A stretch of DNA of 64,000 bases. It comes from an uncultured bacterium. GTDB taxonomy: Bacteria > Cyanobacteriota > Vampirovibrionia > Gastranaerophilales > Gastranaerophilaceae. The stretch lies in contig CASGEP010000006.1 in the NCBI GenBank assembly GCA_949300515.1, positions 1-64,000 on the forward strand, read 5' to 3'. The notes under the pieces are model-generated. The model searched no databases. It worked only from the letters and a program-made list of their open reading frames with translations, and was not told the origin of the DNA. The number at the start of each line of letters is the position of its first letter. Position 1 is the stretch's first letter. Below, piece after piece: positions 7,913 through 15,707 of the stretch. The position numbers and the translations under genes were made by a program.

Positions 7913-9431
7913 TTAATAGCTCCTTAAATTCAATTCCTACGAGTCTGAAGCCGTCGTTTTCTTCCTTGCCTTCTATGTGCAGCGCAACGCTCAAATTTGA
8001 ATCAAAAATTTGTACGCCGACCGCGCTCTGATGGCTGTTTGCCCAGGCAGGCGCATATTGCGTTTCAAAACAGTTGTATTTGTCTTTTATGTCTTCCTGC
8101 GCCGCCCAGATGAGAGTGCCTGTTTGTGTTGTTTTAATGTATTCATGGTCGCTTCTTATTTCTTTTACAAAGTCCTTTGAAACGCTGAATTGGAAACGAT
8201 TTTCGCTGCTTTCATCAAGCAAAAGGGCAAAGTCCTCGACGATTTTTCTCTCTGAGGGTTTGCCCAGATGAAAAAACGGGGTAGAAAAACAAAAGTCTAT
8301 TTTTTCTCCGTCAAACGTTGAACCTGTGTTCTCAAGCAATATTCTGCCCTCAAAAGTGCCTGACATTACTTCATAGTTTATGTTTGCGGCAGAGGTAATT
8401 TTCTGGGTTTCTACCCTTTTAGTCCAGCAGTCGCGGGCAAAATCATAAATTAATACCGTGTTAAAATATTCGCTGTCATTGTAGGGGATGTAAAACCATA
8501 TTTGATTTTTCCTTTCGTAAGGAACGCAAAAAGCCTCCGAAAACCTGCTTTTGTCGGCATTTTTAAAGGAGTCCTCGATATTTGAAGCAATGTTTCCGCT
8601 CATCATAATCTGTGACAACTCGCCGACCTGTGAAAGGGCAAAAAGCCCGTCGGGGTTAAAGAAATACTGTTTGTTGTTACAGGTGCACACGGCTTTTGAA
8701 CTTTGTGTTCCCTTGTCGGCAAATTTTATTATTGCAAAATTATCGGGAGAAGTTCCCGAGAGCAGATATACTCTGTCCTCTTTAAAAATAGCCAGATTGC
8801 CGCAATAGAGCGCAAGAGCGGAAATTTTTGTGACGGAGGAGTGAAAGTTCCTTATGTATCCTGCATCGTTTTCGCTTTCCCAGTCGTCAAATCTCCCAAG
8901 AGCGCTGTAGTAGAGCGTGGAGTTTGCCCCTGCCCAGAGTCTGCCGGCGTATGTGCACATTGTATCCGGTTTTATATCCTCGTCATTGTCCGCTAAATTC
9001 AGCGGATTTAGTTTTGTGCTGAGGTTTTTGTTGAAATAATACCCTTCGCAGCCTTTTGCAAAAAATGCTATTCCGTCAAGGTATAAAGTGAAATCTATAG
9101 AACTTATGGACTTTTCATAATCAAAAATCACACTTGTGCTTTTTGTTAAATTATCAAAATATTTTACTTTGCCATCCGACCTTGCATATAAAAAGCCGCC
9201 CGTTGCCTTCGGGTATTCGCACAGTCCGACTATTGAAAAGCCGTCCTCGACATCCGTATCTAAAAATGTTTGATTGCCCATCATGCGCTCTACACCTTGA
9301 TTTTTGTAGAGTTCGACGTTATAACTGTCGCCCCAGCAGAGTCTTTTTGCGCCGTAGCCGAGCATGACCTGTGTGGAGTTTGTGTTTATGCCGCCTGAAA
9401 AGTCATAAAACGCAAGTTTATTATCGCTCAT
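7902..9431 (-). CDS. P22 gp10-like tail hub protein
   Basis: A 509-residue beta-rich protein. The central part holds several short strands with the motif AGRLWAGANSTLYYSALGRF, which is typical of the beta-propeller tail hub (packaged DNA stabilisation) proteins of P22-type podoviruses, plus repeated strand pairs with Tyr/Phe. The start FYDFSGGINTN is also a common opening in such proteins. It would close the portal ring and hold the tail fibres or needle. It overlaps the amidase gene by 11 bases and the next small gene by 11 bases, consistent with a single transcript. No tail spike gene is seen nearby. Confidence 0.72.
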   Translation of the reverse strand: MSDNKLAFYDFSGGINTNSTQVMLGYGAKRLCWGDSYNVELYKNQGVERMMGNQTFLDTDVEDGFSIVGLCEYPKATGGFLYARSDGKVKYFDNLTKSTSVIFDYEKSISSIDFTLYLDGIAFFAKGCEGYYFNKNLSTKLNPLNLADNDEDIKPDTMCTYAGRLWAGANSTLYYSALGRFDDWESENDAGYIRNFHSSVTKISALALYCGNLAIFKEDRVYLLSGTSPDNFAIIKFADKGTQSSKAVCTCNNKQYFFNPDGLFALSQVGELSQIMMSGNIASNIEDSFKNADKSRFSEAFCVPYERKNQIWFYIPYNDSEYFNTVLIYDFARDCWTKRVETQKITSAANINYEVMSGTFEGRILLENTGSTFDGEKIDFCFSTPFFHLGKPSERKIVEDFALLLDESSENRFQFSVSKDFVKEIRSDHEYIKTTQTGTLIWAAQEDIKDKYNCFETQYAPAWANSHQSAVGVQIFDSNLSVALHIEGKEENDGFRLVGIEFKELLNDF

Positions 9432-9906
9432 AATACCACCTTACTTTGTTTCTTATGTAATCTCCTGCTTCATCAGCTTTTATATCGGGTTTCCATGGGA
9501 TAAACGTAATGTCGATTTTCCCCGCACTTGCAGAGTTGGGGAGCATTTTGCCTGCTTCATAGTGTGTCAGCACGGTGTCTTTTGAGAGTGGGAGATTGTA
9601 TTTTTTCAAAAGTACCGCGCAATATGACCAGCAGGCTTCGCCCTGCACCCTTGTGTAGGGATAATTTCCGATGTTTTGCGGGTTTTTGTAGCCATACATC
9701 GCACAGAGCGCAAGACCTATTGAGCCTGTATTAAAACCGCCGCAATGTGCGGCATATTTGCCGTCGCTGCAGTTTAGATTATCCTCGGGCGCATATTTTC
9801 CCTCTAAAATGTCGCCGTCTTTGGTTATTAAATAATGATAGTGTTCAAAATCCGTTAACGAAGGAGTATAGGTGCCTGCACTCCAGTGTAAAATTATCCT
9901 TTTCAT
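9421..9906 (-). CDS. N-acetylmuramoyl-L-alanine amidase (phage endolysin-type)
   Basis: A 161-residue Amidase_2/PGRP-type domain that cleaves the amide bond between muramic acid and the stem peptide. The first zinc ligand His is in IILHWSAGTY, a conserved AAHCGGFNTGSIGLAL segment follows, and a later His lies in VLTHYEAG. There is no signal peptide, as expected for an endolysin released through a holin. The ATG at 9906 is preferred over 9930 because an AGGAG site lies 5 bases upstream of it. It overlaps the LuxR-type gene by 62 bases and the tail hub gene by 11. Confidence 0.85.
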   Translation of the reverse strand: MKRIILHWSAGTYTPSLTDFEHYHYLITKDGDILEGKYAPEDNLNCSDGKYAAHCGGFNTGSIGLALCAMYGYKNPQNIGNYPYTRVQGEACWSYCAVLLKKYNLPLSKDTVLTHYEAGKMLPNSASAGKIDITFIPWKPDIKADEAGDYIRNKVRWYYER

Positions 9907-10126
9907 TTTCTTCTCCTGAAATCGAGTCAAGTGCGAATTGTCCGTAGATATCCAAAAATCTTGTTATTGCCTGGGTTCTGTTTTTTGCGCCTAATTTTAG
10001 ATAAATTCTTGACAGATGGTTTTGAACCGTGCGGACACTCAGACCCAGCATATTTGCTATTGCACGATCTTTTAATCCAAGCCACAGCAAGGATATTACC
10101 TGTTTTTCACGCTTAGTAAGATTCAT
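9845..10126 (-). CDS. LuxR-type helix-turn-helix regulator
   Basis: A 93-residue protein made only of a LuxR/GerE-type DNA-binding domain: LTKREKQVISLLWLGLKDR followed by AIANMLGLSVRTVQNHLSRI and YLKLGAKNRTQAI, the classic four-helix pattern. There is no receiver or sensor domain. It is the first gene of the minus-strand phage block (ribosome site GAGAGG) and overlaps the amidase gene by 62 bases. It probably controls the block's transcription, as single-domain GerE-type proteins do in some phages and sporulation loci. The C-terminal 30 residues are an unexplained polar tail. Confidence 0.85.
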   Translation of the reverse strand: MNLTKREKQVISLLWLGLKDRAIANMLGLSVRTVQNHLSRIYLKLGAKNRTQAITRFLDIYGQFALDSISGEENEKDNFTLECRHLYSFVNGF

Positions 10127-10476
10127 TTTTTCCTCTCTTGGGGTTGGTATAATTCATATCAATAAAAAGGGGTAAAATATTCAATGTATTTTCCGTACTT
10201 AATTTATTTTTTCAAATTTGTAGAAATAATTTTGACAAGCCATCCCAAAATACGTGCTATGGGCGCTGTCGTTATGAATTTTCTTAAATTTAAAAAAAAT
10301 AATACGACTTTGAACAATTTTTTTATCATTGTCCAATCCTCACTCCGATGGTTAAACTCTAATATTTAAAGGGGGTTACAACTGTATGTTTGTTATATTC
10401 ACATAATAACAGACAAATTTTTTTTGAAAATTACCACAATTACCTGAGTAATTTTAATTATCCGATTTATGGGGAA

Positions 10477-10515
10477 AATCGCCAAATGCCCGGGCTGCGG
10501 GGCATTGGCGTGATT
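10477..10515. terminator. Bulged GC-rich stem-loop
   Basis: CGCCAAATGCCC pairs with GGGCATTGGCG with a single bulge, extended at the base by AATC/GATT, around a GGGCTGCG loop. On the plus strand it is followed by TTTTA, a weak terminator tail. It may be a bidirectional terminator or an RNA element; no gene directly upstream is known. Confidence 0.35.
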
Positions 10516-10583
10516 TTACGGACTAAACTTTTTGTTGTTTTTGCTATATTTTTACATAAATTAATAATGGGGAATTTTTGCAT

Positions 10584-10638
10584 AAAAAAAGAGGCGCAGT
10601 TGAATAGATTAAAAATCTACTTACCTGGAGTGCGCCTC
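10584..10638 (-). terminator. Terminator downstream of prepilin-like gene
   Basis: Read leftwards: GAGGCGCA (10638-10631), a 32-base loop that contains a second small hairpin TAGATT-TTT-AATCTA, then TGCGCCTC (10598-10591) and seven T. It lies about 205 bases after the prepilin-like gene's stop and is the first good terminator for it. Confidence 0.6.
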
Positions 10639-10813
10639 GAAAATAAGATACGAAGTTTGTTTTAGATAACGTGATTTGAATTTGCCTTACTTTTTTGTTT
10701 TTACTTTTCCTTCCAAAGCCAGACGTATTGTCATGCTGAACTGGCTGGTTCGCTTTGTCAAACAAGTTTGGCATAGCTGATACAATATTCAATTTTCAAT
10801 GTTCTAAAGTCCA

Positions 10814-10837
10814 AAATGCGCGCGCAGGCGCGCATTT
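10814..10837. repeat. GC-rich perfect hairpin at the prepilin-like gene's 3' end
   Basis: AAATGCGCG (10814-10822) pairs exactly with CGCGCATTT (10829-10837) around a 6-base loop. It begins 5 bases beyond the stop codon of the prepilin-like gene. No U tract follows, so a messenger-stabilising or attenuating hairpin is more likely than a terminator. Confidence 0.5.
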
Positions 10838-10842
10838 GGTCC

Positions 10843-13296
10843 CTATTCTCTCCAGTATATAAACACATACCCTCCTTGTCCCTGGGCGCCGGAGCCCGGT
10901 GTCGGGTACACCGATACATTTTCGCTCCAGCCGCCTGCGCCGCCGCCTGCGCCTGCAGAGCCGTACTCAATATTTGAATACACGCCCGAGGGTGCTGCAA
11001 ATTGGGTATATATTCCGTTAACCGTTTGGTTTGCGCAGTTGCCCTCATCCGTGTACATACCGCCGCAGCCGCCCGAGGAGCCAATTGCGCTCTCACCGCC
11101 CGCGCCGCCGTACGAGCCGCCGTAAATTGTGCCGAAAGCGCTCGGGTCGCCTTCGCCGTAGCTTCCGCCGTCAATGCCGTTTTGTCCGTTTTTGTATTCG
11201 ATATTTGTCGTGTCGGATACATTTGAGCTTACTATTCCTCCGCTTCCGCCCGTACCGTGGACAACTTCGCTTGTGCCTGTTGCGCTTGTTCCGACACTTC
11301 CGCCGCCCCCGCCCGTGAGGGTAAATATGCTGCCGTTAATATCTGCCGATGTTCTTCCGCCGTCAGAGCCGTTTGCGGCTATGTTTCCGCCCTTGCCGCC
11401 TGCGCCTACTTCAAATGTATAGACATTTCCGCTTGATGTTGATATATCTTTTATTTCAACATATGCGCCTCCGCCTCCGCCGCCGCCTGCTGCCGCCTGA
11501 TGAATTACATCGTATGTAATTTCAGCAATGCCGTTTGCGCCGCTTCCGCCCTTGCCGCGGGTTACGTTATTTGACGAATCAAAAGTTATTGTTGCGCCTC
11601 CGCCGCCTGCGCCGTAGGTTGTGCCGCTGTAGCCGTTTGCGCTTGAAGTTGTGCCGCCTGCGCCGCCGCCCTGTGCGACCGCGGTGTTATACATCGAGCC
11701 GCCGCCCGTGCCGCCGACAGCCGTGTTAGCGGAGCTTGCACTCTCGACTTTTGCGCCGTTTGTGCCGCCCGCGCCCTCGCCCGTGCAGCTTGTGCTTTTC
11801 CAGGAGAGAGTGTCGGGTTCAAAAATTCTGCAGGTATTCGGGAGTGTTTGTGCCCCGCCTGTGCCGTAATTTGTTGAGGTTGCGCCATTGCCCGCGCTTC
11901 CGCCGGGGACTCTTAAGCCCCACTGCAAGACGTTATCGGGGCTGTATACTTCAACGTATGAATAATTGCCGCCGCTTCCGTTTGAGGCATTTGCGCCGGA
12001 TGAGCTTGCGGAGTTTCCTCCCGCTCCTCCCGCTGCGGCGTACAGGACGATTTTCCCGCCGATATTTGAAGAGATTATATCATTTGGTATCTGATAGTTT
12101 TTAACGTATGCTCCTGCGCCTCCTGCGCCGCCTGAGAGGGTGGAAAATTTTTGAGTGCTACTACCTGACCCGTCGTACACGCAGCGAGCAGACATTGCAT
12201 TTCTTTGCCAAAAATTGTCGCTTACAGATCCTCTGTGCCATGATAATACAAATGCGTAGTAACCGTCATAATTGTCAAAAGTGGATGACCACACATAAGG
12301 CAAAAGGCAGCCTGCACTGTTTGACCCCGGGCAAGTGTCATAAGTTATATCACACTGCACATTGTATTTTTCATGTGCAAATGCGCTCATATCACATAGT
12401 TGCAAACCCTGAACGCCTTTGTCAAATAGTATTTTGTCAAGATTTTGTGTCCAGCCTTCAAGTTCAGTTTTTACAGGTAAACGCCAAGATCCTGCAGGAG
12501 TACCGGCCGGTGCCCATTCTTCGCATGACTTTTTTGCTGCAGGCATTGTGCAGGCAGTTCTATTACAGCCGTCGTAGTCAATATTATGGGTATCATAGCA
12601 CTCGTCTGAAGTCTGCCCCTGCCAACAGCAATGTGTGCCGGAGCACTTTGTGTATGGCGAAACCGTTGTTACGCCAGCCGCTATAGGAGGTCCGCCGAAT
12701 CCTGTATCCCCTACATTAAATTTTGTTACACAAAGATTTTTTCCGTTAGTTCCATTGTATGCTGCGGGGACAAATATGGCTTTGTATGGCGCACATTCTG
12801 CTTGACTTTGGGGCGAGCCGTCCGATCCGCTCCACGCTGCGCCGCCGCCGCCAGCGCCCGAGCCGATGAGGTTAGATATTACGAAATTTTTCATATTTTT
12901 TGTAATAACAAGTTCTTTTGTCGAGGATGTATTTTGGCTCGAAGTTGAGGCGCCAAGTGTCTTTGAGTATTCGATATTCGGCTGTGTTGCGCCCGCGCCG
13001 CCTCCGCCGCCCGAAACAAGTATTGCATTCAGCCTGCTTACGCCCTGCGGCACGGTGAAACTGCAGCTCAGAGTGTCCGTTGAGCCTGCAATTTCAAGGC
13101 AGTCGGGGTCTGTTTTATCATATGTAAACAATTTTGAATTAATTGTATTTGAGCCGCTATTGCCGTTAATTGTGATGTTTTCCTTGGCTCTTTTTGTAAT
13201 AACGGGTGCAAGTAAAGCAAGTATTACAGAAATGATTAAAATTGATACAAGAAGCTCTGCAAGCGTGAAGGCGTGCATTTCCACGTTTTTTTTCAT
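10843..13296 (-). CDS. Mosaic prepilin-like, glycine-rich surface protein with lectin-like domain
   Basis: An 817-residue protein. Residues 1-40 are a type IV prepilin signal, HA-FTLAELLVSILIISVI, with Ala instead of the usual Gly before the cut site. Residues 90-210 and 380-817 are Gly/Ala/Ser-rich repeats (GGGGGAGA, GGAGGAGAY, GGGGGGGAYVEI). Residues about 215-375 form a Cys-rich insert with SWRLPVKTELEGW, YVWSSTFDN, YYAFVLSW and SARCVYD, the pattern of C-type-lectin-like domains of the Fib_succ_major/DUF1566 type. It would be exported by a type II/IV pilus-like system and displayed as an adhesin. The start has a GGGGA ribosome site. Divergent from the XRE gene. Confidence 0.72.
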   Translation of the reverse strand: MKKNVEMHAFTLAELLVSILIISVILALLAPVITKRAKENITINGNSGSNTINSKLFTYDKTDPDCLEIAGSTDTLSCSFTVPQGVSRLNAILVSGGGGGAGATQPNIEYSKTLGASTSSQNTSSTKELVITKNMKNFVISNLIGSGAGGGGAAWSGSDGSPQSQAECAPYKAIFVPAAYNGTNGKNLCVTKFNVGDTGFGGPPIAAGVTTVSPYTKCSGTHCCWQGQTSDECYDTHNIDYDGCNRTACTMPAAKKSCEEWAPAGTPAGSWRLPVKTELEGWTQNLDKILFDKGVQGLQLCDMSAFAHEKYNVQCDITYDTCPGSNSAGCLLPYVWSSTFDNYDGYYAFVLSWHRGSVSDNFWQRNAMSARCVYDGSGSSTQKFSTLSGGAGGAGAYVKNYQIPNDIISSNIGGKIVLYAAAGGAGGNSASSSGANASNGSGGNYSYVEVYSPDNVLQWGLRVPGGSAGNGATSTNYGTGGAQTLPNTCRIFEPDTLSWKSTSCTGEGAGGTNGAKVESASSANTAVGGTGGGSMYNTAVAQGGGAGGTTSSANGYSGTTYGAGGGGATITFDSSNNVTRGKGGSGANGIAEITYDVIHQAAAGGGGGGGAYVEIKDISTSSGNVYTFEVGAGGKGGNIAANGSDGGRTSADINGSIFTLTGGGGGSVGTSATGTSEVVHGTGGSGGIVSSNVSDTTNIEYKNGQNGIDGGSYGEGDPSAFGTIYGGSYGGAGGESAIGSSGGCGGMYTDEGNCANQTVNGIYTQFAAPSGVYSNIEYGSAGAGGGAGGWSENVSVYPTPGSGAQGQGGYVFIYWRE

Positions 13297-13324
13297 ATAA
13301 ATTCCCCACTAATAATTAGTAACA

Positions 13325-13340
13325 TGTCTATACATAGACA
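13325..13340. promoter_or_regulatory. Perfect inverted repeat, likely XRE operator
   Basis: TGTCTAT-AC-ATAGACA is an exact 7+2+7 palindrome in the 77-base divergent region between the prepilin-like gene and the XRE regulator. Spacing and symmetry fit a dimeric helix-turn-helix repressor. It sits 28 bases from the prepilin-like start and 33 from the XRE start, so it could control both. A second small palindrome, CTAATAATTAG, lies at 13308-13318. Confidence 0.55.
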
Positions 13341-13373
13341 ACCCTAAAGTATTTTATCATTAGAATTCTATAT

Positions 13374-13646
13374 ATGCAACATGTCAATTTTGAAAATTCG
13401 GGATTAATTTTTCAGGCTCTTGCAAAAGTCATACGCACAAGGCGCGAGAGTCTGGGCAAATCGCAGCGCGTACTTGCCGATGAGTTCGCTTTTCAGCGCT
13501 CATTGCTCTCCAGGCTTGAAAACGGGGTAAATGAACCCAAACTCGTTTCTATTTGGACAGTGTCGGAGGCTCTGGGGCTAAGACCTTCCGAACTTATTAA
13601 AATGGTGGAAGATGAACTTCCGAAAGATTTCAGTTTGATAGATTAA
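13374..13646 (+). CDS. XRE-family transcriptional regulator
   Basis: A 90-residue protein with a Cro/C1-type helix-turn-helix at residues 15-70: IRTRRESLGKSQRVLADEF then QRSLLSRLENGVNEPKLVSI. The rest is a short acidic tail. It probably binds the palindrome in its own upstream region and regulates itself and the divergent surface protein gene. The ATG at 13374 has no Shine-Dalgarno sequence; a leaderless message or a downstream start is possible. Its end overlaps the next convergent gene by 4 bases. Confidence 0.8.
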   Translation: MQHVNFENSGLIFQALAKVIRTRRESLGKSQRVLADEFAFQRSLLSRLENGVNEPKLVSIWTVSEALGLRPSELIKMVEDELPKDFSLID

Positions 13647-13924
13647 AAAGGTACGGTGTTGTCTTGAATAAATCTGAAAAGCTGGTACTCGTCCTGCTCT
13701 ACGGGAGTGTGTTTTTCTCTTTCGCGCCTTTCGATGTCCTCTTTTGTTTCGGATTTTAATTCAATCATTTTTTCGCCTTCGCGCCTGCCAAAGACGTTGA
13801 ATTTAAAGCCGTCAATAAGCCCGTAGTCCGTTTCAGACTTGTATGTTCCTATATTCATGGCATATGCGCCGTTTAGGGAAAAGAGGAATAGTGCGAGAAA
13901 TAAAAATGCTTTAAATTTTTTCAT
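13643..13924 (-). CDS. Small secreted protein of unknown function
   Basis: A 93-residue protein with a clear signal peptide (KKFKAFLFLALFLFSLNGAYA, cut near residue 22) and a charged mature part of about 70 residues rich in Glu, Lys and Arg (KMIELKSETKEDIERREREK). It is probably periplasmic or exported. No domain is recognised. Its end overlaps the XRE gene convergently. Confidence 0.6.
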   Translation of the reverse strand: MKKFKAFLFLALFLFSLNGAYAMNIGTYKSETDYGLIDGFKFNVFGRREGEKMIELKSETKEDIERREREKHTPVEQDEYQLFRFIQDNTVPF

Positions 13925-13959
13925 AACTATATTCTACCACAGTGAGCTCATTATAACAA

Positions 13960-14322
13960 ATGATGAAAAATGTGCATTTTGGGTATTTAATATATTGTAT
14001 GTATGACTATGATTTTGACAGCGAAGATAAGGAACTTAAACAAGTCGGGCTTGAGCTTATGTTTATGACTCCGGAGAAATGTTCTTCCGATGAGGGCATA
14101 AGCGCCGTTGAGCTGTCAAAATTGCTGAATATGCATATTGATATAGTGAAAAAGAAGTTAAAAGTGTTGTATAATCACAATATCGTAAGAGTAATAGGAA
14201 TAAATCCGAAGTTGTGGAAATTTGACGAATACAGTTTTCAAAGAATGGATGAGGATGACCCTGTTTATCAACTGCTGTGCTCTTTTGATGATGTAGATTT
14301 TGACAGGTATTTTCAATATTGA
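13960..14322 (+). CDS. Winged-helix-like regulatory protein
   Basis: A 120-residue protein whose middle (residues 45-85) resembles a winged helix: GISAVELSKLLNMHIDIVKK followed by KLKVLYNHNIVRVIG. That is the helix, recognition helix and wing pattern. The ends are acidic. The start codon is uncertain because two ATGs stand together without a good ribosome site. It ends one base into the RlmD-like gene, whose TTG start overlaps its TGA stop, so the two are likely coupled. Function is unknown; a local regulator is possible. Confidence 0.55.
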   Translation: MMKNVHFGYLIYCMYDYDFDSEDKELKQVGLELMFMTPEKCSSDEGISAVELSKLLNMHIDIVKKKLKVLYNHNIVRVIGINPKLWKFDEYSFQRMDEDDPVYQLLCSFDDVDFDRYFQY

Positions 14323-15707
14323 TAAAACAAAACGAGATTATTGAACTTGAGATTGAAAAATTGACCTATGAAGGTGCGGCTCTGGGCAGGTATTTTTGCG
14401 ATGAGTGCCCTAAGGGCTTTGCGGTGTTTGTAAAAGAGGCTGCACCGGGGGATAGGGCGCGGGTTAAAATCACAAAGTTGAATAAAAGCTTTGCAAGGGG
14501 CGAAATTGTCGAGATTTTAGAGCCTTCAAAGCACCGTACAAAGCCTTTTTGTCCGCTTTTTAGAGCCTGCGGGGGCTGCTGTTACCAGTATCTGGACTAT
14601 GATTATCTTTTGGAGCAGAAAAATAATATGCTAAAAGAGGCATTCGGGGAACTTAAAGAAAATTCTCCCGAGTTTTTGGAGCCGCAAAAAAGCCCGCAGG
14701 ATAGAGAATTCAGACATAAAATACAGTATAGAATATCGCAGACAAAAAACTCAAAAAGGCTCCTTGCCGGTTATTACAGGGAAAAAAGCCACGATATCGT
14801 AAATATTAAGTACTGCCCCATACAGCCGCCTTTGGCTGATAAAATGGTGCAATATCTGCGCGACAATTGGACTTTTGGGGGATATGCGGAAAAAAACCAC
14901 AAAGGTCTTTTAAGAAGTTTTATTATAAGATTTTCATCAGACTTAAAAAATGCTCTTTTGACTTTTGTTTTAAATGTTTCAAGTGCCGATTATTCAAAAA
15001 TCGAGCCTGATTTGGCGAAGTTTTTCTCTGCAATGGGAAGCGAGTTTGAATGCATAAAGGGAATAAGTGTAAATTTTAACCCTGATAAAACAAATAAAAT
15101 AACATCGGATGACTATAAAACGGTTGCGGGGGATGATTACATTTATGAAACGCTTGAAGATGAGCACACAAAAAGGATTTACAAGATTTCTCCAGCAAGT
15201 TTTTTTCAGGTTAACCCGAAATGCGCGCTAAAAATATTTAACGAAGTAAAAGAAAATACTTCGCAAGGCTCCTCTGTGCTTGACGCTTACGGAGGTGTGG
15301 GCGCAATAGGCATATGGCTGAGTGATAAGGCGGGTAAAATCTGTCTTGTGGAAGAAAATAAACAGGCAGTTGACGATGCGAAGGCGAATTTTAAATTAAA
15401 CGGGTGTAAAAATTACGAAGTATTTTTGGGAGATGCAAAAGAGCAGTTTAGAAAATTTTTAAAAGAAAAGAGAAAATTCGGCTGTGTAATTATCGACCCG
15501 CCAAGGAAAGGGGCGGATACAGATGCGCTTGAAGCACTCTCTAAGCTTAGCAATAAAATAATTTATGTAAGCTGCAACCCGAAAACTCTTGTAAGGGATG
15601 TAAAATACTTGCAGACACTTGGCTTTAGGGCAAAGACCACGCGCGCATTTGATATGTTTCCATACTCTTATCACATAGAATCGGTGACGGTAATAGAGCG
15701 TGAATAG
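14319..15707 (+). CDS. rlmD: 23S rRNA (uracil-C5) methyltransferase, RlmD/RumA family
   Basis: A 462-residue SAM-dependent enzyme that methylates C5 of a uridine in 23S rRNA. It has an N-terminal TRAM-type domain (residues 1-70), an iron-sulfur cysteine set in FCPLFRACGGCCYQYLDY, a SAM domain with DAYGGVGAIGIWL, and the catalytic Cys in IIYVSCNPKTLVRD. Length fits RlmD/RlmCD. It starts with TTG, overlapping the TGA of the upstream gene, and its end overlaps mtaB by 8 bases. It could also be a TrmA-like tRNA enzyme, as the family is not split by motif alone. Confidence 0.88.
   Translation: MIKQNEIIELEIEKLTYEGAALGRYFCDECPKGFAVFVKEAAPGDRARVKITKLNKSFARGEIVEILEPSKHRTKPFCPLFRACGGCCYQYLDYDYLLEQKNNMLKEAFGELKENSPEFLEPQKSPQDREFRHKIQYRISQTKNSKRLLAGYYREKSHDIVNIKYCPIQPPLADKMVQYLRDNWTFGGYAEKNHKGLLRSFIIRFSSDLKNALLTFVLNVSSADYSKIEPDLAKFFSAMGSEFECIKGISVNFNPDKTNKITSDDYKTVAGDDYIYETLEDEHTKRIYKISPASFFQVNPKCALKIFNEVKENTSQGSSVLDAYGGVGAIGIWLSDKAGKICLVEENKQAVDDAKANFKLNGCKNYEVFLGDAKEQFRKFLKEKRKFGCVIIDPPRKGADTDALEALSKLSNKIIYVSCNPKTLVRDVKYLQTLGFRAKTTRAFDMFPYSYHIESVTVIERE

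Larger units (their letters stand above)
10127..10842. other. Gene-free spacer with strong hairpins
   Basis: About 715 bases between the phage cluster and the prepilin-like gene hold no convincing gene. A 91-codon plus frame (10390-10665) and an 82-codon minus frame (10544-10792) have no ribosome site and no recognisable product. The stretch contains three stem-loops listed separately, an AT-rich region with possible promoter-like sequence at 10150-10200, and otherwise nothing I can identify. No att-like direct repeat was seen by eye. Confidence 0.5.

Noticed and set aside
10687-10734. 15-codon frame MTIRLALEGKVKTKK resembling the start of ribosomal protein S16
   Set aside because: Too short, no ribosome site, and no continuing S16 sequence.
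10390-10792. Overlapping 80-90-codon frames in the spacer
   Set aside because: No ribosome site, poor codon pattern, and interrupted by strong hairpins.
11002-12104. Many plus-strand frames opposite the glycine-rich gene
   Set aside because: Arg/Pro-rich shadow frames caused by GC-rich Gly codons of the real gene.
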